This document shows positions 1 to 5,342 of a stretch of DNA of 6,316 nucleotides, in pieces; position 1 is the stretch's first letter; each line of letters starts with the position of its first letter. Position numbers and translations under genes: made by a program. The DNA comes from Leptospira ellinghausenii (GTDB taxonomy: Bacteria; Spirochaetota; Leptospiria; Leptospirales; Leptospiraceae), in the NCBI RefSeq assembly GCF_003114815.1, contig NZ_BFAZ01000019.1, positions 1-6,316 of the forward strand, written 5' to 3'. Below the pieces are notes generated by a model. The model did no database searches. It was not told the DNA's origin and saw nothing but the letters and a program-made list of their open reading frames with translations.

Positions 1-19
1 TTTTCACTGAACTATAACA
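1..19. repeat. Left copy of 19-bp inverted repeat, probable mobile-element end
   Basis: Read outward on the minus strand this is TGTTATAGTTCAGTGAAAA. The same 19 bases occur on the plus strand at 6296-6314, also pointing outward. A perfect 19-bp inverted match at the two extreme ends is not expected by chance. On this side it replaces the MerT-like reading frame right after the Cys-Cys motif. The inference is that the window stops a few bases inside a multicopy insertion sequence whose terminal repeat begins TGTTATAG. I cannot name its family. Confidence 0.6.
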
Positions 20-102
20 ATACAACACAATGATGCAGAAATTGCCGCTATAACTCCTACAGTCATAAGATTCTTGTTATTACTGAAAACTCTTTTATTC
101 AT
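4..102 (-). pseudogene. merT: MerT-like mercuric transport protein, 5' fragment interrupted by a mobile-element end
   Basis: The minus-strand frame starts at ATG 102-100 behind AAGGAG (complement of 110-115, 7 nt spacing). It encodes 32 residues before a TGA at 6-4. Residues 16-28 read GVIAAISASLCCI, which resembles the start of the first membrane helix of MerT, where a vicinal Cys pair (here C26-C27) takes Hg(II) from periplasmic MerP and passes it to the cytoplasm. MerT is normally about 115 residues with three membrane helices, so about three quarters is missing. The last four codons and the stop come from the 19-bp terminal repeat, not from merT, so the gene was cut by an insertion. The rest may lie beyond the inserted element, outside this window. 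It is divergent from the merR-like gene at 209-592 and shares its operator, which supports the mer assignment. The Cys-Cys motif in such a short peptide is the main evidence; another small heavy-metal membrane protein is possible. Confidence 0.6.
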
Positions 103-144
103 GGTAATTCTCCTTAAAAAATTTGATTTACAATATATATGACG

Positions 145-166
145 ACCTTGCAGTATACTACAAGGT
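145..166. promoter_or_regulatory. MerR-type operator dyad in the divergent merT/merR promoter region
   Basis: The half sites ACCTTG (145-150) and CAAGGT (161-166) flank a core containing GTATAC (153-158). The 22-bp dyad is perfect except for one mismatched pair (C151 against A160). This form and length fit operators of MerR-family metal regulators, which lie in the long spacer between the -35 and -10 boxes and are untwisted on metal binding. Weak promoter-like boxes can be proposed in both directions: TTGCAG/TAGATA on plus and TTGTAG/TATATA on minus. Neither is strong enough to call. The site sits between the MerT-like start at 102 and the merR-like start at 209, so it probably controls both genes. 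Confidence 0.7.
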
Positions 167-208
167 TAGTAGATATTTGAAAAAAATTAAAAAAGTGAGG
201 CTTTTTTT

Positions 209-592
209 ATGTTGATAGGAGAATTTTCGAGAAAAAGTAAACTAACAAGAGAAGCTATTAGATTCTATGAAAAGGAGGGGCTTTTAGTAGGAACAAGGAA
301 AGATAACAATTATCGTGAATATTCTGAAAAGGATATTCGAGTAGTCCAATTCATTGCTTCTTTGAAAGAGTTGGGGTTTACACTTCCAGAAATAAAGAAT
401 ATTTTAGATTTATATAATTCGGAGCAAAAATGTAAAGATGTACAGAGAAAGCTAGAAAAGAATTTAGAAAATATAGAAAACAAATTGACTACCCTTAAAA
501 ATGTCAAAGAGAATCTTCTTAAATCAATAAAAGAATGTGAAGAAAATCCCGATAAAAAATCTTGTAATATTATCGCAAAAATTTTGCTTTAG
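209..592 (+). CDS. merR: MerR-family metal-responsive regulator with Hg/Pb-type cysteine triad
   Basis: This 127-residue protein is a dimeric DNA-binding activator/repressor. The N-terminal winged helix-turn-helix of the MerR family spans about residues 1-70: the motif at 13-25 (LTREAIRFYEKEG) and the YREYSEKDI segment at 35-43 are diagnostic. A long dimerisation helix follows at about 76-108, then a short metal loop at 109-119. The cysteines are C75, C110 and C119. Their spacings of 35 and 9 equal those of C82/C117/C126 in mercury-responsive MerR and of the PbrR triad, so the ligand is probably Hg(II), or Pb(II)/Cd(II). ZntR-like proteins carry an extra ligand and a slightly different C-terminal spacing. 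The ATG follows GAGG (197-200) by 8 nt. The gene diverges from the MerT-like fragment across the 145-166 operator, as in mer loci. Length is close to the family norm (about 130-145), slightly short at the C-terminus. The family is certain; the metal is inferred. Confidence 0.88.
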   Translation: MLIGEFSRKSKLTREAIRFYEKEGLLVGTRKDNNYREYSEKDIRVVQFIASLKELGFTLPEIKNILDLYNSEQKCKDVQRKLEKNLENIENKLTTLKNVKENLLKSIKECEENPDKKSCNIIAKILL

Positions 593-680
593 TACTTTGC
601 AATAATAAAACTTATTTGAATTTCTTGGGGTAGAACGGCATCCGTGCCTTACTCTTCTGTAAACGAGGGTTGAGAAAACG

Positions 681-992
681 GCAACTAACTGCGAGTATCC
701 ACTGCGGAGGTGAACTATGTTCGGAAGCTGTTCACCTCCTTGCTCCAAGCCGGCTTAATTGTGTAAGTGAAACTTTGTAGTATTTTTGTGAGACTTATGC
801 AAGTCCAGTGCCTTCGTTCCGGTCACAAAACTTGCAAGAGAATAATGCAAGTTTTGCGCCCTACACTCAGTCACGGGACTTGCTAGTATTAGTTCGGCTT
901 GGAGACATGACTTTGAAACTCAAAAGGTGCTACCGCACTTTCGAGTTTCAAAGTCACGTCGGATACTCTTAACGTTAATTGCAATTAGTTGC
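681..992 (+). repeat. Palindromic intergenic element 0: cloverleaf-forming, attC-like
   Basis: This stretch lies in the 500-bp gene-free interval between the merR-like gene and the transposase. The outer stem pairs GCAACTAA (681-688) with TTAGTTGC (985-992) and GAGTATCC (693-700) with GGATACTC (961-968). Inside are three arms. Arm A pairs GGAGGTGAAC (706-715) with 730-739. Arm B pairs CTCCAAGCCG (743-752) with 895-904, and contains 799-810 with 872-883 (11 of 12) and CAAAACTTGCA (826-836) with 846-856. Arm C pairs GACTTTGAAACTC (909-921) with 943-955. The 3' part, CGTTAATTGCAATTAGT (973-989), resembles the 3' boundary of elements 1 and 2. The unequal insert in the outer stem (16 nt against 4 nt) recalls the extrahelical bases of attC sites. 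At 312 bp it is longer than most attC sites. No gene is credible here. Element limits are approximate. Confidence 0.65.
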
Positions 993-1005
993 TTGTATGC
1001 CTCAG

Positions 1006-1047
1006 GACATGGGTAACACTTTTGTAGCAAGACATAGGTAACACTTT
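1006..1047 (+). repeat. Doubled subterminal site at the left end of the IS
   Basis: GACATGGGTAACACTTT (1006-1022) recurs at 1031-1047 with one change in 17 bases, in direct orientation and 25 bp further in. At the right end the complement carries the outer copy (2322-2333, first 12 bases identical) and a degenerate inner copy at 2292-2308 (12 of 17), again 25 bp apart. Doubled sites with equal spacing at both ends suggest that two transposase units bind each terminus. Confidence 0.65.
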
Positions 1048-1092
1048 CAGGTTTCTAATCCCTTTAGATCACCTTTACAGGAGGGCTTTGGG

Positions 1093-2298
1093 ATGCCTTG
1101 GAAGGAGAATAATACCGTGGATTTAAGATTTCAATTTGTTCTGGATAGCTTCCAGAATGACGTCAATTTTACTCAGCTTTGTGCTCAGTATGGCATCTCT
1201 ACTAAGTGTGGATACAAGTGGAAAGAAAGGTTCTTGAAGGAAGGGAGAGATGGTCTTCTGGATAAGAAGAGAACTCCTAAGAACTCTCCCGCTAAGATTG
1301 CAGAAGAAACAATTCTAGAAATCATTAAGATCAAAAATAACAAGAAGTTCTGGGGTGCTAAGAAAATACTCGAACTCTATAAAGCTAAATTCCCAGATAG
1401 AAGACCTCCTAACAGATCTACCGTTGAACGCATTCTTAAGAAGGCAGGCCTACTTGAGAAAAAAAAGAATAGAAGACCAATTAATTCAGGACAACGAATC
1501 TCTATGCCAGAGAAAGCCTCTCGTCCGAATCATATTTGGACCGTTGACTTCAAAGGATGGTGGTATACTCCGGACAGGGAAAAAATAAATCCTCTCACAG
1601 TCAGAGATGATTTTTCTAAATACATACTATCCATTAAGACCCTTTCCAAAGGCGATATTCCTTCCGTTAAAGCTGAATTTATTAGGTTATTTAAGATCTA
1701 TGGATTACCAGAAATCATTCGCTCCGACAACGGACCGCCTTTCGCTTCTATGCAGTCTCTTTGGGGACTCACTAAACTCTCTGTTTGGTGGCTCTCTCTA
1801 GGTATCAAGCTCGATCGCATTCAACCAGGTAAACCTTACCAAAATGGCGCTCATGAAAGAATGCATAGAGACATGGCTCGAGAACTACAACATGAAATCG
1901 TTGGTAACATCACTCTCTTCCAAAAACTCTTCGATAAATGGAGAATTGAATTCAATAGAGAAAGACCACACGAAGCTCTTAACATGAAAACTCCAGAACA
2001 AATCTATGTTAAAACTAAAAAACTTTTTGATCCGAACGCTGACCTTCTAATCGCTTATCCTTTTGGATTCAAACAAAGACATGTCAACGATCGTGGTTAC
2101 ATTAACTGGAACGGTCATCTCATTATGATCGGAAATCCATTCAACGGTTTTAATGTCGGAATTAAAAAGGAAATCAATTCCGTTTCCATTTGGTTCGGAA
2201 ATAATAAGTTAGGTACTCTCGATCAAAATTTATTCTTGATTAATACTGATTCCAATTCATATAATGATCATAAACCGAGGAAGATTACTAAAAAGTAA
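1093..2298 (+). CDS. IS481-family DDE transposase
   Basis: This 401-residue transposase cuts and joins the ends of its own element. Residues about 10-60 form a helix-turn-helix (FTQLCAQYGIS followed by YKWKERF), and 65-125 a second DNA-binding segment ending in a basic stretch. The RNase H-like integrase core (rve) spans about 145-310. The likely catalytic acids are D152 (WTVDFKGWW), D212 (IIRSDNGPPF) and E255 (NGAHERMHR). The D-E distance is 43 because of an insert rich in Trp and Leu (LTKLSVWWLSLGI) after the second Asp, which I recall from a common IS481 subgroup, so it is not a defect. The C-terminal domain (about 320-401) is typical of the longer members. The ATG follows AGGAGGG (1079-1085) by 7 nt. 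The frame is unbroken, and the stop overlaps the inner right subterminal site and sits 23 nt before the terminal-repeat core, so the element may be active. Confidence 0.95.
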   Translation: MPWKENNTVDLRFQFVLDSFQNDVNFTQLCAQYGISTKCGYKWKERFLKEGRDGLLDKKRTPKNSPAKIAEETILEIIKIKNNKKFWGAKKILELYKAKFPDRRPPNRSTVERILKKAGLLEKKKNRRPINSGQRISMPEKASRPNHIWTVDFKGWWYTPDREKINPLTVRDDFSKYILSIKTLSKGDIPSVKAEFIRLFKIYGLPEIIRSDNGPPFASMQSLWGLTKLSVWWLSLGIKLDRIQPGKPYQNGAHERMHRDMARELQHEIVGNITLFQKLFDKWRIEFNRERPHEALNMKTPEQIYVKTKKLFDPNADLLIAYPFGFKQRHVNDRGYINWNGHLIMIGNPFNGFNVGIKKEINSVSIWFGNNKLGTLDQNLFLINTDSNSYNDHKPRKITKK

Positions 2299-2321
2299 TA
2301 CCCTTCTCCTGACGCATAACC

Positions 2322-2345
2322 GTTACCCATGTCTTGAAGTCATAC
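2322..2345 (-). repeat. Right terminal inverted repeat of the IS
   Basis: The complement reads GTATGACTTCA and then AGACATGGGTAAC, and matches the left end at 995-1017 with one 1-nt gap and two mismatches. It begins 23 nt after the transposase stop codon. An inner degenerate copy of the site lies at 2292-2308 and overlaps that stop codon. Confidence 0.75.
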
Positions 2346-2410
2346 CTAAAATTGAATGAAAAAACAAAAAAATTGTTAAAACTTTAGAAATTTAAAGAGA
2401 TAATTCACAT

Positions 2411-3088
2411 ATGACTGCTATATTCAGCTACCTAACCAAGTCTCCTAAAATTGCAGTATTAGCTACAGATAATATATTTACCTCAAAAAATGGGAATACC
2501 AAGGGAGACAAAATTTTTTATCTTTTCAATCGTTTTTATATAAGTCCAGCAGGACCAAATATATTGCCTTCCGCACTATTGATATTGTATGATTATCAAA
2601 AATTTGATAATAGTATAAAGCCAACGAGTATGGTGGAATTTTTTTCTATGATTCAAAGTATCTACGATTTGAAGCTCGCCGATTATACCATAGACAGTGA
2701 TCCTCAATATAGAGATTCTAGAAAAATTCAAACCGCAATCATTTACGATAGCTTAGAACATGAAATGTATCATATTTCGTTTGGGCAGCCATTTTCTAAA
2801 AATGAATGGGAAAAAGAACAAAAATTTTCAATAATTCCAGAAGGTTTTTTTCGCGATGGACTATATAATCAATATTCTTCTACCTTATTTCCAAATCCCG
2901 ACTTTAATTCAGATTTTATTGAAATGGAACGCTATATTGAAAATGAGTTTATAGAACTGAACAAGAAAACAAGTGTAAATTTTAGTATTAACATTGGAAA
3001 TATCGGATCGAAATTATTTGTAAATGAGGAAAAGAAGATATTTTCTTCAACTTTTAATAATTATACAGAATTATTAGAAAACCGTTAA
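2411..3088 (+). CDS. Hypothetical protein resembling a proteasome/HslV-type Ntn hydrolase
   Basis: This 225-residue protein has no signal peptide or membrane segment. I do not recognise the family by name. The first 55 residues follow the beta-subunit pattern of the proteasome/HslV fold: MT at the start, a short strand, then KIAVLATDN (13-21), KIFYLF (34-39) and SPAG (45-48). If Met is removed, Thr2 becomes the N-terminal nucleophile. Lys34 then falls at position 33, exactly that of proteasomal Lys33, and Asp20 takes the place of Asp17 with a 2-residue longer loop. Total length also fits (about 175-240). This assignment is inference from a motif, and later catalytic positions could not be confirmed. 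The RBS is weak (AAAGAGA at 2394-2400, 10 nt before the ATG). No other start was preferred because Thr2 depends on this one. Lower G+C than the IS upstream. It lies between the IS and attC-like element 1, so it may be a cassette gene. Confidence 0.8.
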   Translation: MTAIFSYLTKSPKIAVLATDNIFTSKNGNTKGDKIFYLFNRFYISPAGPNILPSALLILYDYQKFDNSIKPTSMVEFFSMIQSIYDLKLADYTIDSDPQYRDSRKIQTAIIYDSLEHEMYHISFGQPFSKNEWEKEQKFSIIPEGFFRDGLYNQYSSTLFPNPDFNSDFIEMERYIENEFIELNKKTSVNFSINIGNIGSKLFVNEEKKIFSSTFNNYTELLENR

Positions 3089-3090
3089 TG

Positions 3091-3227
3091 AACATAAAGC
3101 GTACTGCGACGCATTCCTTTACGTCACGGCTTTTTGCCTCCGCAAAAACCGTGCCGACGCTAACGCCTACTTCGCTGGCTCACCTACGAGGAACGTCGTC
3201 TCCCTTAGATCGTTATACGCAATTGGT
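3091..3227 (+). repeat. Palindromic intergenic element 1, attC-like
   Basis: It starts 2 nt after the stop codon of the preceding gene and ends 14 nt before the next start. The outer pairing is GCGTA (3099-3103) with TACGC (3216-3220). The next stem is 3107-3118 with 3189-3198, ten pairs with a 2-nt bulge on the 5' side. The inner hairpin at 3125-3153 has CACGG/CCGTG and TTTTTGC/GCAAAAA arms around CTCC. The 3' end CGTTATACGCAATTGGT (3211-3227) contains a GTT-type core like the R' box of attC sites and resembles the ends of elements 0 and 2. The element is richer in G+C than the genes on either side. A species-wide palindromic repeat unrelated to integrons is the alternative. Confidence 0.65.
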
Positions 3228-3241
3228 AAAAGGAAATTATT

Positions 3242-4267
3242 ATGACTTGGACATCATCAAAATATTCAAAGAATCAAATTGATAAAGCAGGCGAGTATCT
3301 CAAAAAGGGATTATTTATTTCTCCAGACTACGAAGAATCATTAGAAATTCTAAATAATTTTAGAACTTGTCATGGATATCCAATTAATACCTTTAATGCA
3401 ACTTTAAGAGGGAAGCTAAATGAATTAAATAAGGAATATTTTGTATCCCAAAGACTCAAAAGGATACCCTCAATAATTTCCAAATTAAATAGAATAAGCG
3501 GAATGCGACTATCGAGAATGCAGGATTTGGGGGGTTTAAGGGCTGTATTAAAAAATATAACAGAGGTCAATAAACTTGTAAAGATTTATAGACACCTACC
3601 ATTCACTCATCAATTAATAAACGAAAAAGATTACATAAATAACCCGAAGGAATCGGGGTATAAAAGCCATCATTTAGTTTATAAATACTGTAATCCAAGA
3701 AATCCGGCATATGATGGATTATCTTTAGAATTACAAATTAGAACTAAACTTCAACATTCATGGGCTACTGCGGTCGAAACTATGGGAACATTCTTAGATT
3801 ATTCACTGAAATCAAGCGAAGGTCCAAGTGAATGGCTCGAGTATTTCTCACTTGTAAGTTCAGCATTTTCAGCAATTGAAAAAACGCCCGTGATTGAAAA
3901 ACACAGTAAAATAAAAATAGATACATTGCAAAAGGAGGTGAGAAAAGAAACTCAAAGACTCAATGTAATACAAAAACTAAATAGTTACAAAATTGCAATA
4001 AACTCTATCTCCTCAGAAGCTAAAAAAGGGAAATATTATTTGGTGATTCTTAGACCTAGTGAAAACATTGTATCTATCAAAAGATATTCTCAATCCGAAC
4101 TAGATATAGCAAATGATGATTATATAAAAGAAGAGAGAATGATAACTCCGGAAAATTTAAGACAAGTAGTGTTAGTTTCATCCAGCTCTCTTTCTACATT
4201 AAAGAAAGCATATCCTAATTATTTTCTAGATACAAATGAATTTATAAAATATTTAAGGAAAGTATAA
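3242..4267 (+). CDS. RelA/SpoT-domain nucleotide pyrophosphokinase (small alarmone synthetase type)
   Basis: This 341-residue soluble protein probably transfers pyrophosphate from ATP to the 3' hydroxyl of GDP/GTP to make (p)ppGpp. In the toxSAS group the acceptor can be another nucleotide or the tRNA CCA end. The synthetase domain covers about 50-215. SQRLKRIPSIISKLNR (69-84) gives the basic ATP-binding residues R71, K73 and K81. RMQDLGGLRAVL (92-103) gives the metal ligand D95 and R100. YINNPKESGYKSHH (131-144) holds the guanine-stacking Tyr (Y140) and H143/H144. LELQIRT (162-168) carries the catalytic Glu (E163), followed by H172, W174 and E179. No HD hydrolase domain is present and there is no TGS domain, so it is neither a long RelA nor a hydrolase. 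The C-terminal 125 residues include KKAYPNYFLDTNEF (321-334), which I recall in longer stand-alone synthetases. ATG follows AAAAGGA (3228-3234) by 7 nt. It lies between attC-like elements 1 and 2, with no obvious antitoxin of its own. Confidence 0.88.
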   Translation: MTWTSSKYSKNQIDKAGEYLKKGLFISPDYEESLEILNNFRTCHGYPINTFNATLRGKLNELNKEYFVSQRLKRIPSIISKLNRISGMRLSRMQDLGGLRAVLKNITEVNKLVKIYRHLPFTHQLINEKDYINNPKESGYKSHHLVYKYCNPRNPAYDGLSLELQIRTKLQHSWATAVETMGTFLDYSLKSSEGPSEWLEYFSLVSSAFSAIEKTPVIEKHSKIKIDTLQKEVRKETQRLNVIQKLNSYKIAINSISSEAKKGKYYLVILRPSENIVSIKRYSQSELDIANDDYIKEERMITPENLRQVVLVSSSSLSTLKKAYPNYFLDTNEFIKYLRKV

Positions 4268-4269
4268 TA

Positions 4270-4448
4270 ACAACGGCGTATAACTTCAGCTAACCACTTC
4301 TCTTCGGGGCAAGCCCTCATTTGCCCTGCGGCACATAGGCTTTCTGTCACTCGTTTGCATTCGCAAACTACGTGCCACTTCCTAACGTCCCGTTCCGGGA
4401 CTCAGTGTCAGTCTAAGTTGATTAGCTAGTTACGCTATATGCAATGTT
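4270..4448 (+). repeat. Palindromic intergenic element 2: cloverleaf-forming, attC-like
   Basis: It begins at once after the stop codon at 4267. The outer stem pairs GCGTA-T-AACT (4276-4285) with AGTTACGC (4428-4435), the extra T being bulged. It continues AGCTAA (4288-4293) with TTAGCT (4422-4427), with a TC bulge. Unpaired bases on one strand only are a hallmark of attC sites. Three inner arms follow: GGGCAA (4307-4312) with TTGCCC (4321-4326); GGCAC (4330-4334) with GTGCC (4372-4376), enclosing GTTTGC/GCAAAC (4353-4368); and GTCCCG/CGGGAC (4387-4401). The 3' boundary CGCTATATGCAATGTT (4433-4448) resembles element 1. The next gene starts 18 nt later. I recall similar sequences scattered in Leptospira genomes, but cannot check this. 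Confidence 0.7.
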
Positions 4449-4466
4449 AAAAAAATAGGACTACAA

Positions 4467-5342
4467 ATGATTTTTAATATATATTACATAAATATAGCAA
4501 AAGTATATGAAATATCAATGATGATCGATAATCTTAGATTTAGTAATATTACCAAAGAGAATATTGAATCAAATCAGCAAACACAATCTTCAAATCTTGG
4601 CTTTTCCTTGGACTATCTTGAATCCGTAAAATCAAACTTAGGATTCGCTGAAACACAACAAAAATCATCATCGCATAGAATTGTAGAAAATATTGAAATC
4701 ATTACTACTAAATCTATTCTATTACGAAAAATCATTTCAAAAGCAAAACAGCTAAAATCCTTTGCAAATCTTACAGAAGGTGATCTTATAAAAATTGAAA
4801 ATATCAAGTTAACACTTTCGAATGAGTTAGAACTACGGCAAGTGAAAACAATGTCAAATGGAGCACTAAATGGGTTCAGGGTCGAAGGGGTAGATATTAG
4901 TAATTTAATAAACTCCATGCTCAAAGACTACTCCTATGTTCTACATGGCGAATTCGAAAAAGAAAAATTAATTTTAAAAATACCCATGCAATATGAAGGA
5001 GAATTTGAAAATCTTTATAACATAGATGATTTAACCATTGGGCACGTAACGTTAGTTGGGATTTATAAAAAGCAAATTCTTCAGAACGAGCTAAAAAACA
5101 CATTCAATACAATGCAAGAATTTGGTAAACCACAGACCGAAAATAATAACAAAATAGAAAAGAGTTCAACAACCATCGAGTCTGCCGAAAAGCATTCGGA
5201 GAATAAAAACAAATTCCATTTCGTAGATACAATTGCAATTATTCAAGATATATACAAAAACGAGGAATTTATTGAAATAAGGAAAGGATTTTGGGGCAAG
5301 TTCATATTATTCTTTAAAGGTATTTTTAATAAGTGCAATTAG
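4467..5342 (+). CDS. Conserved-looking hypothetical protein, first gene of the Clp-like ATPase pair
   Basis: I do not recognise this 291-residue protein. It is rich in Lys, Glu, Asn and Ile and has no signal peptide. The middle part (about 90-205) looks globular and beta-rich, including EGDLIKIENIKLTLSNELEL and a later GHVTLVGIYKK strand. Residues 215-245 are a polar, low-complexity linker (ENNNKIEKSSTTIESAEKHS). The C-terminus has a short hydrophobic segment (about 276-287, WGKFILFFKGIF) that could touch a membrane or a partner. The layout resembles some DUF6414-type proteins, but only weakly. The ATG follows ATAGGA (4455-4460) by 6 nt. Met18 or Met19 could start a shorter form but lack a clear ribosome site. 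The stop overlaps the ATPase gene by 10 bp, which points to coupled translation and a functional partnership. It lies directly after attC-like element 2. Confidence 0.8.
   Translation: MIFNIYYINIAKVYEISMMIDNLRFSNITKENIESNQQTQSSNLGFSLDYLESVKSNLGFAETQQKSSSHRIVENIEIITTKSILLRKIISKAKQLKSFANLTEGDLIKIENIKLTLSNELELRQVKTMSNGALNGFRVEGVDISNLINSMLKDYSYVLHGEFEKEKLILKIPMQYEGEFENLYNIDDLTIGHVTLVGIYKKQILQNELKNTFNTMQEFGKPQTENNNKIEKSSTTIESAEKHSENKNKFHFVDTIAIIQDIYKNEEFIEIRKGFWGKFILFFKGIFNKCN

Larger units (their letters stand above)
995..2345 (+). mobile_element. IS481-family insertion sequence, about 1.35 kb, apparently intact
   Basis: One DDE transposase gene (1093-2298) lies between imperfect terminal inverted repeats. 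The left end 995-1017 and the complement of the right end 2322-2345 agree in 21 of 24 aligned columns with one gap. They share GTATG at the tip and GACATGGGTAAC at the inner side. Length and single-gene layout fit the IS481 family. No convincing target duplication is visible: the left flank ends GTTGCT and the right flank starts CTAAAA. Target duplications vary in length in this family, and the exact tips are uncertain by 1-2 bp. The left tip lies 2-3 bp after the outer stem of palindromic element 0, so the insertion is at the edge of that element. The body is visibly richer in G and C than the genes that follow, which supports separate ancestry. Confidence 0.85.

Noticed and set aside
637..647. 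Small GGCA/TGCC hairpin after the merR-like gene
   Set aside because: A 4-bp stem with no T-run; too weak to call a terminator or regulatory site.
524..748. Minus-strand open frame across the palindromic element
   Set aside because: It overlaps the merR-like gene and the hairpin arms, has no domain pattern, and is explained by the palindrome.
909..955. Strong hairpin as a rho-independent terminator for the merR-like gene
   Set aside because: No T-run follows the stem, and it is over 300 bp from the stop codon; it is an arm of the palindromic element.
990..2352. Target-site duplication of the IS481 element
   Set aside because: Flanks GTTGCT and CTAAAA share no convincing direct repeat within the 1-2 bp uncertainty of the tips.
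3089..3282. Short plus-strand frame starting at the ATG next to the stop of the Ntn-like gene
   Set aside because: Most of it is the translated attC-like element 1, and it runs into the RelA/SpoT gene in another frame.
681..4448. CRISPR array
   Set aside because: The three repeats are long, divergent and separated by whole genes, with no short regularly spaced direct repeats.
4613..4924. Minus-strand open frames inside the genes at 3242-4267, 4467-5342 and 5359-5691
   Set aside because: They lie wholly within better-supported plus-strand genes in AT-rich DNA and show no motifs or ribosome sites.
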